From Evernia prunastri (taxonomy: Eukaryota > Ascomycota > Lecanoromycetes > Lecanorales > Parmeliaceae): a stretch of DNA of 64,000 nt. A program made the position numbers and the translations under genes. Shown here piece by piece: positions 35,314 through 48,125 of this stretch (position 1 is the stretch's first letter; every line of letters begins with the position of its first letter). The stretch is taken from contig NKYR01000034.1 of the NCBI GenBank assembly GCA_003184365.1, positions 271,968 through 335,967 of the forward strand, read 5' to 3'. Below the pieces are notes generated by a model. That model searched no databases. It was not told where the DNA came from and saw nothing but the letters and a program-made list of their open reading frames with translations.

Positions 35314-36322
35314 ATGAGCAAGTTCGGCGTTGTAGTGATGGGTCCGGCTGGCGCCGGCAAGGTGTGCGGATGGACCGCATTTTATATGAGCAAGTACTGA
35401 CTTCAAGCGTAGACTACCTTTTGCTCCACCCTGATACAACACCTTCGTCTCAATAAAAGATCCTGCTTCTATATTAATCTTGACCCTGCCGCTGAGGACT
35501 TTTCCTATGCACCAGACCTCGACATCAAGGAGCTCATATCTCTCGAGGATGCCATGGAGGAGATGGGATTGGGACCTAATGGGGGACTGATCTATTGCTT
35601 TGAGTGGGACAGAGCCGGTGCGCTGCTGAGCCTGGGATTCAGCTAATATATTTGTTAGACACCTGCTAGATAATCTTGATTTCCTCACCGAGGCCATAGA
35701 TCCTCTCACCGACGAATATTTGATCATAATCGATATGCCTGGCCAAATCGAACTCTACACCCACATCCCAATCGTTCCGACCTTGACCAAACATCTAACG
35801 CGAGGCGGTGCTTTGAACGTCAACCTCTGCGCTGCATATCTCCTCGAATCTACCTTCGTCATTGATCGAGCAAAATTTTTCGCTGGTACACTGTCAGCTA
35901 TGAGCGCCATGATCATGCTTGAGCTTCCGCACGTCAATGTTCTCAGCAAGATGGATTTAGTCAAAGACTCCGTGTCTCGGAAAGAGCTCAAGCGGTTCAT
36001 CGAGCCTGACAATTCTCTACTGGACGACGACCCGACAGACAGCAAGGCGGCTCTTATATCCTCCCGAGATAAGTCAGCCGATCCGTCTTCCGCGGACTCA
36101 GTCATGGCAGGAGGTAGTTTCAAGCGCCTGAACAAAGCAGTGGCTCAGCTCATCGACGATTTCAGTATGGTGTCATTCCTGCAACTAGACGTGCAGAATG
36201 AGGATAGCGTTGGTGCCATCTTGAGCTATATTGATGACGCGATTCAATTTCATGAGGCACAAGAGCCCCGAGAGCCGAATGATGAGATTGACTATGATTA
36301 CCAGGATGCAGAGATGGGGTAA
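35314..36322 (+). CDS. GPN3: GPN-loop GTPase 3
   Basis: Three exons: 35314..35361, 35413..35603 and 35659..36322, giving 300 residues. The first intron splits the P-loop after GPAGAGK; the next exon begins TTFCSTLIQHL. Further signatures are LDPAAEDFSY, the diagnostic GPN loop in MGLGPNGGLIY, the G3-type DMPGQIELYTH, and the G4 motif SKMDL. GPN3 with GPN2 helps assemble and import RNA polymerase II. The C-terminal acidic tail (NDEIDYDYQDAEMG) resembles homologues. The second donor is GTGGGA, somewhat weak, but the join restores the frame to HLLDNLDFLTEAIDPLTDEY. Confidence 0.93.
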
Positions 36323-36724
36323 CGCTCGTTCTGGTGTGGATCGGCTAATGTCTTCTACCATTCTCTGATGATACCCACTCCTGCAGCTCGCTATACCGTC
36401 TTCTGAGCGATGAGACATACTCTATTTGCATAGCATAGCGTTGGTATTTGACATATTGCATGGCGGATGTTATAATGGACTGGTGATATCAATAGACTAG
36501 AGTATCTATTTCAGTCCGCACCTAGTGAGGTGACATGAGTGTAGTCGTGGAGATTGTTCACGGGAGAATGAGGGACACAGCACATCTCTCGTTGTCAAGC
36601 TCAGCGTCAGAACCTCAAACACTTCATGCATTATCCCAAATGATACCCATGCTCACCTAGGTTTCCAGATTCCCACTACTTATCTTTCAGCGCCGGTGCC
36701 GTCTATCTCCATTTCAGCCCCTCA
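36323..36724. other. intergenic region between convergent GPN3 and APQ12
   Basis: 400 bp of shared 3' flanking sequence; no structure of note is seen. Confidence 0.55.
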
Positions 36725-37302
36725 CTACCAGGCCGCTCCCCTCATCCTGCCTCTCTTACCCGTACCTGGCGTGCTCCGTGCTTCCCTCTCCCTGGTTCTT
36801 GCTTTTTGTCCTCCAATCCTCTCGCCTTCATTGCCTAACCCCTGCAAGAAACCCCAGATATAGCCGAAGTCCTCCACACTCTGATCAAAACCCCTCTGCC
36901 ACACATACACCCCCAGTCCTCCAAAAGCCAACCACAATCCCATCTTAACAGCTAGGCTGACCCAATAAATGAGAGTTCTTCGCATGTAATCGAGAACTTT
37001 GATGGATATGATGAGGGCGATGGCGAGGATAGCGAGAGTGAGGATGTCGGGGGCATCCGTTGAAAGGGAATGGAGCGCGTTATTGGAGAGGACGTAGATG
37101 GGGTAGAGCGTAGGAAACACCCGGCGGTAGAAGTACAGCTGGGAGCTGAGGAGGATGCGATAGAGGGGCGCGACATAGGGGAGGATATGGTGGTCGTAGA
37201 CATTGTAGAATTGGGCAGCTTGGGGAAAGAGATCTAGGCGAAATGTTAGCAGTGCTTAAAGCTTGAGACAAAAATGGGGAACAAGCCAAGAAGGTAGTCC
37301 AT
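36725..37302 (-). CDS. APQ12-like nuclear envelope/pore biogenesis protein (5' splice unresolved)
   Basis: The main frame, entered about 37249, reads LFPQAAQFYNVYDHHILPYV, LYRILLSSQLYFYRRVFPTL and YPIYVLSNNALHSLS. Two hydrophobic segments follow (ILTLAILAIALIISI; YWVSLAVKMGLWLAFGG), then a basic tail (GKRGRMRG). This matches the fungal APQ12 family, small two-pass ER/nuclear-envelope proteins needed for nuclear pore assembly and lipid homeostasis. There is no ATG in this frame upstream of 37249; a candidate first exon starts at 37302 (MDYLLGLFP). An acceptor CGCCTAG with a CTAAC branch is clear, but the only GT donors give the wrong phase, so the first intron may use a rare donor or a different start. 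Confidence 0.62.
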
Positions 37303-37687
37303 AGTGAAGAGCGCCTTATGAGGTAGGATGCCTGTTGATGGACGATCTTGGGGGAGCTTAAGGAGCAACTGATGTTCAGGGGCAGGAGACTTTTTAGTAC
37401 GAAAGATGTGTCTCAATTGAAGCCTCCCATGAGCATCATACACACCGCCGCTGCTTTGTCTTCCTTTATGCCTCCATTATTCTACCATCTCATCCGGGCT
37501 TCCAGCACTCACTCCGCATCTATTAGCGCATGATGGATACTTGGCACGGGGAAACCTCGGCTAGTCTACCGCACATGAATAAGGTACCTGAGGTAACCCC
37601 GCTTGCCCCACTCATCGGCTAGAAACGGTACGAAGCTCTATTTAGAAAGGTTCAAAGGAAGTCTTCTGCTCCTCCTTTTTCTGGTTA
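37303..37687. promoter_or_regulatory. divergent promoter between APQ12 and P5CDH
   Basis: 385 bp separate the APQ12 candidate start from the P5CDH ATG. A GGTACCTGAGGTAACC segment near 37584-37599 is partly palindromic. No known activator site is assigned. Confidence 0.4.
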
Positions 37688-39570
<1,883 letters not shown>

Positions 39571-40333
39571 TCGGCTTCGATTTTGCGCATGTGTTGGATC
39601 CAAGCAAAAGTATCCTCGGAGTATCAAAAGTATGTGTCGGGTAGTCGATCCTGTCAAAGACATTGTGGGAATACCCCTTTTTACGGATACGGAACTCAGT
39701 GTAAACATGGAGACGCAGTATCTTCAGCAGTGAAGTTCGAGTACATATACTATCTTACAAATTACGGAGCTTTCACACCCAATCTCCTGAGACACATTAT
39801 AATGCCATTTCCAGAACCTCCCTTCTCAGCACTCGGATCATGCGCAGTCCGATCGACAGATTCAGATCTCCGATGGCTCGTAAACCCCTATTCGGGCAGC
39901 GTACGATCGTCTGGAGACGGCAATGGGGGAACCGCCGTGGTCCACTATTGTTGCTGACTATACTCAGAATCCACTTGCCCGGAACGCCGAAGAACAAGGC
40001 GCAGAAGACTGTTGTTATGCGCAGTAGTATGCCAACCACACTGCAGATGACAGCATACGCTGACAAGTCTTTTCCTTGCTTCAAGTCCCGGGTGGAACGT
40101 TCTGACCTTTGGGGTCGGTCTCCTACAATCCGGACCCAGAAACCTAGGGTTGGAAAACTATCAATGTAAGTCAAGATATCCTCGAATTCCCTTAGCGCCA
40201 TTCCATCCTGGACACTCTCAGGCCACCTCAGAACCTGGAAGAATACCCGCCCGTTTAGCAAACGCAATATTCCCTAAATACCGCTAAGCGACAGCCTGAG
40301 TACTTCACCCCCTCGACGCAGGATACTCTCTCA
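39571..40333. other. P5CDH 3' flank with an uncertain minus-strand frame
   Basis: The minus strand holds a 156-codon frame (39797-40267) without an ATG near its start; it reads ALREFEDILTYIDSFPTLGF and a hydrophobic stretch (VICSVVGILLRITTVFCALF). It could be a 3' exon of the small ORF at 40334-40603, but I found no splice joining them in frame. No family is recognised. Confidence 0.3.
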
Positions 40334-40603
40334 TTACTCATCAACAGCCTGTTTCCGCGAGGCATCTGTCTCCCAGCGACCACGGAGAGGGGTTAGCGTC
40401 GTCGTCGTCAAGGTTTTGGCATCCTCGTCGAAAGAGCAGGCATCGAACGAATCGACGGCAGGCCCGGCCCCGCATGTCCGCTTCAACGTCTCCCATAGTG
40501 AAACCGACTCCGTGCCTCGAGCACCAGTAGTGGTCGCGTCGAGGCCGACTGTTGCCTGGGTCTGCTCTTGAAGATTCTGCCGTGGGATCCCTGGGGCTTC
40601 CAT
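40334..40603 (-). CDS. small hypothetical protein, 89 residues
   Basis: ATG at 40603 opens a frame of 89 codons (MEAPGIPRQNLQEQ... to RKQAVDE) with a Thr-rich patch (TLTTTTLTPLRGRWE). There is no signal peptide, membrane segment or known domain. It may be the first exon of a gene continuing leftward, a complete small protein, or chance. Confidence 0.25.
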   Translation of the reverse strand: MEAPGIPRQNLQEQTQATVGLDATTTGARGTESVSLWETLKRTCGAGPAVDSFDACSFDEDAKTLTTTTLTPLRGRWETDASRKQAVDE

Positions 40604-41108
40604 GCTGTTCTTCTAGCTGGGAAAGAGGTCTGCGAGACTTGGAGTGAGGGCGGAGGCTGTGGAATTCGTGACTTTCTGGATTCGCCGTTTCGGCCTTTAG
40701 CGGTAAAGACAGGTGGTACTAGATCTTGGGAGGCCTGTCACTACTTGAGAGGATGGGAAACAGACGAGTAGATCAGGGAATCAGAACTGGCACGACGTGA
40801 TGGGCTGGATGATGTGTTGTGCGCTCTGCCGAGTTTAGGATGGAACACAAAGATGACTGTGTTGCGATCAGTTTTATGTATGCAGTCCTGAGTTCGTGAA
40901 CGTAGCTAGCAAGCTTGGACATGGCAAGTCGTAGTATACGGAAAAAAAGTTATGAAAAAGATGGGCAAACAAAGTCAGTCAAAGATTGGATTATTATGAT
41001 TCGGTGAAGAAATGATAATGGTACAGATCAATGAACTGCAAGGCGGTCCAATCTAAAAGCTAACCTCGACGCAATGAGCTCCTTCTACCCAAGTCTCGCT
41101 GAAGACAC
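40604..41108. other. intergenic, nothing recognised
   Basis: About 500 bp with moderately AT-rich sequence and no convincing frame. Confidence 0.5.
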
Positions 41109-41405
41109 CTACTGTATTCCTTTGCTTTTCCTGTTTTTATTTATCGCCAGGACATACGGCACGAAGATACCGGTCAGAAGCATAGCAACAAGAGCGAGAC
41201 CGACAACCACCTTTGTTTTCGCACCGCAGCGTCTCAAGCGCTTTTTCGGAGGGGCTCTCGCTTCGAGATCCAGATCCCTCAACCCGTGGACTTGATCAAC
41301 AACAGTAACTTCGGGGTGGTGTGGTTCGAGCTCGATGTTGACCCAACCTGGCTCATGGGTATTAAACGGGGATACCTTTTTCTCATCGCTAAAGTTGTCG
41401 GACAT
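41109..41405 (-). CDS. small single-pass membrane protein, hypothetical (98 residues)
   Basis: ATG at 41405 opens 98 codons. Residues 1-55 are hydrophilic (MSDNFSDEKKVSPFNTHEPG), followed by a basic stretch (PPKKRLRRCGAKTK), then one hydrophobic helix (VVVGLALVAMLLTGIFVPYV) and a short basic tail. Positive charges before the helix predict a cytosolic N-terminus. No family is recognised. Its coherent layout and proper start and stop make it more credible than the surrounding short frames. Confidence 0.45.
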   Translation of the reverse strand: MSDNFSDEKKVSPFNTHEPGWVNIELEPHHPEVTVVDQVHGLRDLDLEARAPPKKRLRRCGAKTKVVVGLALVAMLLTGIFVPYVLAINKNRKSKGIQ

Positions 41406-43217
41406 TTTGATGACGAAGATGGTATACGGATCGAGAGATGAGCTAAAGATGTATTCGTTTTCTGGGTGCTTGGATAGGACTGCGAGAAAGCTGGAAGCTT
41501 GGATGAGAAGGGGTGAGAAAAAGGAGCTCAGGGTTTTATAAGCATGGGAGAATGAGCGGCAGTCATGAATGGGCTTTGTGCCTTATGCAATACAATGGTA
41601 CGCTTGCGGCATACAAAGACATGTCAAAGGAACAATGCATTTTGCGTGATCTCCTTTGACCTATGCCTGTCAAAGGTCGATTGGAGAGAAGAAAGAGCAT
41701 TCCTAATCCGAAGGAGTGCTAAAGCGTTCATTTTGCGAGTGGAGGGCTGGCATTGCCCGAAGAGGGGGAGAAAGGAAAGGGCCAGAGGGGAGGAAAAGAG
41801 AGAGAAAGGAAACCTGTCGGTTGACGATATTGCCTATTCTCCAAGATCGTTTTCGACGTAATCAAACGAATGATGGTGGCAGACATAGATGTGACATAGC
41901 AGTAATGTACCAGCTGGTTTTTTCCCAGATTGGACTTGGACGGTGCCGTACGGGTTTTGAGCAGTCAGTAAGATAGGCTAGGTGTTCCAGTAAGCTTCCC
42001 ACCTCATACCTAGAGTAGTCTATACTAGTACTAAGGTAGGAGCGAGCCTCAGGTTGCCAGTGACATGCTAGTAGGATGGAGTCGTACAGGAGGTCTGGAA
42101 TAAAAATGAATAAAGAATCAAGAATGAAGGATGAAAATGAAGGATGAAAAACAAAGAGGCACGCAGACTCACACACTACCTACTGATGCCCGATGAATTT
42201 CCGAGCGGACGTTGCGAATCCTTGAAATGATGTGTGGAAAGATCAACATTGATCTTTATCCCGAAGTGGCTTAATCTGTGGCTTGGTATCATTATGGCTG
42301 ACCATGATTGTGGCTGAGCACGTTGACGATCGACAACGTGTTCGCGTCTTCGCGACGATCATCGGAGGCAATTCTTTTTCCCGTCTTCCGAATAATGTGT
42401 CGTCTTCTCTCCTCAACCCCCAAATCACCAACCATATCATGGTAGGTAGGTACTCGCATCACAGTATCGCCGTCTTCCAACAAGACAATTGATTAATTAA
42501 CCCAGTGTGCGGTCTTCTCATGTCAGCCTTTCACTCAATCTTGGATACGGGAGACGAATGAGATGGGTTAGGTAGATGAGGCTGGAAAATCAGGATTTTC
42601 TTGGATTTCCTTTCGTCATCGCAAAGTTGAAAATGCCCCCAAACTCCCCTCAGACCCTCAGGGCCTCGAGGAAATAATATTAATATTAATATGCCGTCTT
42701 CTTACCGCGACAATCCCAGCTTAGCTTCGATATCTAGCGGATCAGCTACTGCAAAGTCCACCTCGCTCTCCAATCAACATTATTATATTTCAATGCACCG
42801 TCAAAGGTAGAAAGCTAGTGTGGCTCAAACATTCAAGGATGACCCATCGCTTACAAGGCTTACGGAACTATTTTATGTAGGTACTCTAGGTACTTCAGAG
42901 TACAGCAGATAGATCCCTAGGTTTAGATGGGATGCATACTATGCATACTACTGGTATATGACAGCATAACTGTGGCTGCGCTCCCTCTCTCCTCCGTTCT
43001 TCCTCCGCTTTCCCTCTATCTTTTATCTTCCCTCCAAATACCTCTTTTACTCATTACTAAAGACATTCTTCTGACCCTCGATGAATTGAAAGAATCATTC
43101 CGCTCCTGAACAATTGAATTGGTCTTCTTCAGTGTGAGCGCTAACGAACATCACCGCTGCCTTCACCAAGTCAACTCTCTCTGACTTGGGGGCTAATACC
43201 TCTACCTCACCATAGAC
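41406..43217. other. 1.8-kb intergenic region upstream of the mucin-like gene
   Basis: Only short overlapping frames are present. It contains purine-rich stretches (41755-41815), an AATATTAATATTAATAT run near 42677-42691 and repeated TAGGTAC-like motifs. The 43000-43200 part is CT-rich, likely the promoter and leader of the gene at 43218. Confidence 0.5.
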
Positions 43218-44732
43218 ATGGCAGCTGCAACTACAACCTCTAATCCTCTGAACGACTTCATCGGGGCTGCTGGAGCTGCGGCCAGTGTTGTCAACTCAGC
43301 CAATTCGGCAGAATCTTCACCAACGTCATCCTCATCTTCGACTTCTTCGTCACCATCGACAACTGCAGCACCCGCAGCAGCTGCTACATCAGCTTCCCAT
43401 GCTGCGACTGCTGCCCATCATGGATTGAGCGAAGGGGCCAAAATTGGCATAATTGTCGGCTGCGTTGTTGGAAGCTTACTTCTTCTCGCTCTCCTCGGCC
43501 TTTGCTGCTGTTGTCTCCTCCGCCGTCGTCGACGCCGCAGCAAGCGACGAACAACCGTCACCCCAGTTGGGGACGAAGAAGTCAAATCATGGAAGTCCCC
43601 AATCAGCCCAGGTCGCCACCACTCCAATTACTCTCCTGCGCAAAGAGGACAAGTGCATACAGAACAGTCTCCCACCGTCCCACTCATGGCGGCCGCGGCA
43701 GCTGAAAACCACGTACACAATGAAAAAGCCCCAAGCCTGTCTCAGCACCCAGCTATGCGCCAAGCTGAAAACCCATTCGTCCCAGAGCCACCTGGTCCTC
43801 GTCGCACTGCACCCAACTCTCGCGCTGGACTCACGGATGGCATGATACCAGGCGCTGCTGCGTATGTTGTTCCTGAGAAGCAAAGTTTGCGCAAAAGTTC
43901 TTCTCGCTCCCGCTCCAATTCCGATACATCACCCCAATCCAGCGGACTTCCTACCCACAACGATCCGAATCGACCTCCGACGCCATTTGGTCTCACTGGG
44001 TTTGGTGAACCAGCTGGTCATACCATCCATCATGGCGCCAGCCCGCCTTACAGTGGTATTGGCCAGCCTTATGAGGACCAGCATGTTCAAAACCTCAAAG
44101 CCGATGCACCATCCAGGGAGCTACAGCACTCATTGCAAAACCGCGAAGTCATTTCCGGAACAGCCTTCGCCGACAATATTCACCCTAAACATCGCAACAG
44201 CCGTGGCTATAGCACTCCACCCGAGGTGCCATCCCGCTCACCCAACAGGGAGAGTCGTGCCAGCATGTTGGCAGACAGTAGTTATGACTCTGAGCTGAGC
44301 ACTACTACCGCAAGCAATAGCAGTGGCGAACGATACCTTGGTCAGAGCGAACCTTACCAGCCAGTGCAGCGTGAGACTATGGCGCCTTGGGAACAACATC
44401 AGAGACGATTTTCCAACTCTCCCCAGTCATCGCCTCGAGTGGCTGCACCACCACCAATCCCATGGGAGACGTCAGAGTTCAACAACAACGCACGGAAACA
44501 CCAAAGCCACAGTCCAAGACAGAGCGGACAATACCCATCAGGAGATGGTAGGAGAAGAAGCAGCAGGAGTCCAGCTACCAGTATTAATGGGCAGCCCAGA
44601 AGATTGAGGTTCGAGGACCTCCAGGCTGACAACCGTGCCAGCGGTGGCTACTCTGGTGTGGGACAGCACGACAGCTACGACGGCTACAATAACGACAACA
44701 GGTGGAGTCAGGGAGTCGGAGAGGCTCTGTAA
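43218..44732 (+). CDS. Ser/Thr-rich single-pass membrane protein, possible cell-surface sensor, hypothetical
   Basis: A single exon of 504 codons. There is no classical signal peptide. Residues 30-68 are Ser/Thr/Ala-rich (SSTSSSPSTTAAPAAAATS), a likely O-mannosylated stalk. A strong membrane helix follows at about 75-101 (IGIIVGCVVGSLLLLALLGL, then CCCCLL), then a stop-transfer RRRRRRSKRR. The remaining 390 residues are a disordered, Pro/Ser/Gln-rich cytosolic tail. The layout resembles Mid2/Wsc-type wall-stress sensors and many uncharacterised fungal proteins with an SKG6/AXL2-like membrane segment. The Cys cluster at the inner membrane face could be palmitoylated. Function is not established. 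Confidence 0.75.
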   Translation: MAAATTTSNPLNDFIGAAGAAASVVNSANSAESSPTSSSSSTSSSPSTTAAPAAAATSASHAATAAHHGLSEGAKIGIIVGCVVGSLLLLALLGLCCCCLLRRRRRRSKRRTTVTPVGDEEVKSWKSPISPGRHHSNYSPAQRGQVHTEQSPTVPLMAAAAAENHVHNEKAPSLSQHPAMRQAENPFVPEPPGPRRTAPNSRAGLTDGMIPGAAAYVVPEKQSLRKSSSRSRSNSDTSPQSSGLPTHNDPNRPPTPFGLTGFGEPAGHTIHHGASPPYSGIGQPYEDQHVQNLKADAPSRELQHSLQNREVISGTAFADNIHPKHRNSRGYSTPPEVPSRSPNRESRASMLADSSYDSELSTTTASNSSGERYLGQSEPYQPVQRETMAPWEQHQRRFSNSPQSSPRVAAPPPIPWETSEFNNNARKHQSHSPRQSGQYPSGDGRRRSSRSPATSINGQPRRLRFEDLQADNRASGGYSGVGQHDSYDGYNNDNRWSQGVGEAL

Positions 44733-45300
44733 TAGAACGATGAGGGGAGTCAGAACATACAATGTAACGACCTTTTTAGTGCAGTGGAATATGAAGCGGA
44801 TACATGAGCACACGTTGCTGCTGGAAAATATTGCGCGATAATGCTAGATACCCAATGCAGAGAACATTTCCACCCTTGAATAGTGACCTATCATCTAAAA
44901 TATTCATCTGCTTCGAGACAGCCAACCTCACCATCAATTTGCACCATCAATTTGTTCTTTTGTAGGAGATACTATATTTTAGCCTCATCTGATTGGCAAC
45001 CGTACAACGTCAAAATTTCCTCCATCATTGATCCGAATATAACAGAGGTACTTAAAATGATGGAACTACCGTGATAAATGCTCGCAGAGCCCCCCTTCAG
45101 CTTGGCTGAAGTCATCGAATCCTTATATAGTTTCGCCTTCCGGAAACACGGCAAGAAGCTCTAGAGAACCCGCGCTCGTTCAATCAATGCCTTTTCAACG
45201 GCCACTTTCGAGAGTACTTGTAGCCATACAGCTCCCTGACATGTCCCCTCTTCCTTCTGTTCTATTTCATACCTCTGACCGATTTGCTCTTCTATCCTTG
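44733..45300. other. intergenic region
   Basis: About 570 bp. CACCATCAATTTG occurs twice in tandem near 44930-44955. A possible upstream ATG (45187) is in frame with the next gene but would bury its signal peptide, so it is treated as 5'-UTR. Confidence 0.5.
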
Positions 45301-47114
45301 ATGTTCTTGAAAATGTCACCTGTCACTTTAGCTTTCTTGCTAGGCTTCTTCTTCGTTCCGGCTTTCGGTCAATCGTCTTCCAGCTGTGAAACCACTCTAA
45401 CTCCTACGAACTCCATAAAGCCTTCCATTGCTTCCGGATACCGGGCGGCTCTTGTGGCCACTGGTCTGACTGACCCTCGTTCCATAGCGTTTGACAGCGC
45501 TGGAAACCTACTGGTTGTACAGGCAGGCGTGGGAATTGAGAGTCTTCAGCTACAAGATAATGGCGGCACTTGCGTGAGCATCAAGTCGAAGAAGACTGTG
45601 CTGCAGGCCAGCGCCGTAAGCCGCGTTCTCTGAATTTAAACTTATCGCTGAATTGTCATTACACAGCTGAACCATGGGATGGCTTTTTCACAAGATGGGA
45701 AAACACTTTACGCTTCTTCGGCAGAAGCGGCGTACTCGTGGAACTACGATGCGACAAGCTCCACTGTCGGTAATGCCAATATGAGCGTAGTGACCGGCAT
45801 GAACACAGATGACCATACTACTCGCACCCTCCTCATATCTCAGAAGGTCGACGGCATGCTTTTGGTGAGTCGAGGAAGTACTTCCAACATTGATCCAGTA
45901 GCGGAAATGCTCTCTTCAGGCCACAGCCAGATCAAAGCTTTCAACCTCAACAATATCCCTGCAAATGGTTACTCCTATGATACGGATGGGCTGCGTCTTG
46001 GTTGGGGCCTACGCAACTCCGTTGGTGTTGCTGAGCATCCCAATACTGGTGGTATCTTTTCAGTGGAGAATTCCGTCGACCAGGCCACGCGTGATGGCCA
46101 AGATGTGCACGAGGAAAACCCCGGCGAAGAAATGAACTTTCATGGGTACCTTAACGGGACGAAGTACTCACTTCAAGGCAGCAATTACGGATATCCGTAC
46201 TGCTTCGCTGCGTGGGCCCCTAGCGACTTACCCGACAATAGTAATCTGACCGTCGGTAGCCAATTCGCTATTGGCAACATGAACAACACTATCAATGATA
46301 TCTACTGCGCGGAGCAGACTCCGCCGAGGCTGACTTTCCAGGCACACGTACGCTAAATTATCATTCCTTTTTTATCTTCTTTTGGGGCCGGAGACCTTTT
46401 TAGCTCCTGAGACATGTTTTGTTGACTCCGAACCATCCTTGAAGAGAAATGCTGACTCCGAAATCATTCAGATGGCTCCTTTGGACATTGCGTTCAACAA
46501 TAGCGGCAACGATGGCTGGGTCACTTTCCACGGGAGCTGGTATGTTAACGTCTTGTATGGGCTGGAAGCGTGGGAGACTGACATGATTTAGGGATCGCAC
46601 CGACCCTTCTGGCTGTCAGTTATCTTTTCCGAGCTATCTTTGCCTGATTCATGCCGTGTTTTGAGTCGCAAGCCCTGTCACAGAAATGAAGCATCCGCAA
46701 GACATGTCTCACAACTCGTGTCTAAATGTCAAAGAGTCATGCTGACTCCGAGATCATACAGACAAAGTTTCCGTCATCTCATTTGCCAACGGCGAACCAG
46801 TAGCTCCGGCGAACAGTAACACGTCCTACACAGACATCGTCGCCAATGCCGACAATACCGGATGTCCAGGGAATTGTTTCAGACCAGTGGGCTTGGCTTT
46901 CGATAGCCAAGGTCGCATGTTTTTCAGTTCCGATGCTAGTGGTGAGATCTATGTCGTGATGAAGGATGAGACCGCAAACGGTACGACTGGGGGTAGCGCG
47001 TCCGGTGGCAGCAATTCTTCTGGCGGCAAACCCAAATCTGGTGCTCAAAGTGAAAGAGTGCTTAACACTGGTGCGCTGTTGCTTTCTGTGCTTGCATGTT
47101 ACATAGTATCATGA
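45301..47114 (+). CDS. secreted, probably GPI-anchored sorbosone/glucose dehydrogenase-like beta-propeller protein
   Basis: Five exons: 45301..45615, 45667..46347, 46472..46539, 46592..46614 and 46762..47114, giving 479 residues. It begins with a signal peptide (MFLKMSPVTLAFLLGFFFVP, cut near AFGQ). The mature part has repeats typical of the L-sorbosone/PQQ-glucose dehydrogenase fold: GLTDPRSIAFDSAGNLLVVQ, LNHGMAFSQDGKTLYAS, GLRNSVGVAEHPNTGGIFSV and RPVGLAFDSQGRMFFSSDAS. The exon 4 and 5 join restores DRTDPSGYKVSVISFANGEP. The C-terminus has a Ser/Gly-rich linker and a hydrophobic tail (GALLLSVLACYIV), as for GPI attachment. Whether it binds PQQ or is an active dehydrogenase is unknown. Exon 4 is only 23 nt, and introns 2 and 4 share a nearly identical 3' end. 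Confidence 0.85.
46421..46471 (+). repeat. 3' end of intron 2: duplicated TGACTCCGAA cassette
   Basis: GTTGACTCCGAA (46421-46432) and GCTGACTCCGAA (46451-46462) lie 30 bp apart. The second copy runs into ATCATTCAG, the splice acceptor. Its 21-nt block (46451-46471) recurs in intron 4 at 46741-46761 with two mismatches. Confidence 0.85.
46741..46761 (+). repeat. 3' end of intron 4: copy of the intron 2 cassette
   Basis: GCTGACTCCGAGATCATACAG matches 19 of 21 bases of the intron 2 end. It includes both a CTGAC branch-site-like motif and the CAG acceptor. The bases just upstream (AAGAG..AT) also resemble each other in both introns. Confidence 0.85.
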
Positions 47115-48125
47115 CATGCTCGCTACATCCCATCTACGAAGAGACGCTTATGACCTGATCGCGCCGCGATCCCACCATTTTCGCACTGCACTGTACAAGC
47201 TGATCGTTAGCTGGGGAATACGTTCATGAGCTGGAATCTAGCTGCTCTTTGCCGTGGAAGCCGCTTTTGCTTGCGAAGCTCCAAGGGTATCTCTCCTTTG
47301 TCCAATCGCTCTCGTCACCGGAATGAGCAGCTCGACTTGGGCGCCTAGAGGAAGGAGCCATCTAAATTTCAAGTACTGATAGCAACTCGGTTCATCCTGG
47401 TATCAGAAAGCTAGTCAAGGGCGTCCTCTATGATCAACTTTCATTGAGGCCTGCCATTTACTGTGGCTGTAGAATGTCGGTGCCGTCACATAGAGAACCC
47501 CTGTTCCTTCACTCCAGCGCATTCACTTGCACGGAGTCTTGATCATTCTCAATTGATTGAGAGTCATATCGATGCGCGCTATTACAGGGTCTTTAAGATT
47601 CCACTTTCCTACTGATTGCGTGCAAGTCTTGAGAACTTAGTTCTCGTAGTACATGGGACCTACACTGCTTCAAACTACAAATTGCCGAAGGTCGCCAGCG
47701 AGTTCGTTGCATACTGAATAAGGAGAGCAGAAGGAGCGGGAAATGAGAATTGTGATTGCAAAAACTTCACTTTTCAATCGGCCATTGTCATTCTTTCGAA
47801 TGAAACTCAGGGGCTCCTTGTAACTTTCACTTTCGTCCCAGTCACCAAAAAGGCCAACCTCCTTATTTTTCTTCTGCTCACTTCCTCCACTTCGCTTCTT
47901 ATCGTCTTCTTTCTCAAAATGCTAACGAGCTTTCTACATCTACAACCTCGTCTTCTATTTCTCCGTTGTCAAGTCTCACAAACCAGCTGCTGATTAGGTA
48001 TTGTCGTCAGCGCAACATCACATTACGTTAGCAGCCCACCGTGACCACATCAACTCAAACGGCCTCCTGCATTGACTGCTACTCTATCCACTCTTGCGAC
48101 AGGCTTCATACAATACAATAATGCA
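47115..48125. other. 1-kb intergenic region upstream of the F-box-like gene
   Basis: No convincing frame. The stretch from 47870 to 47990 is CT-rich, as in fungal promoters. Nothing else is recognised. Confidence 0.5.

Noticed and set aside
45187..45300. Upstream in-frame ATG for the sorbosone-dehydrogenase-like gene
   Set aside because: It would place 38 residues before the signal peptide and block secretion; the ATG at 45301 gives a normal signal sequence.
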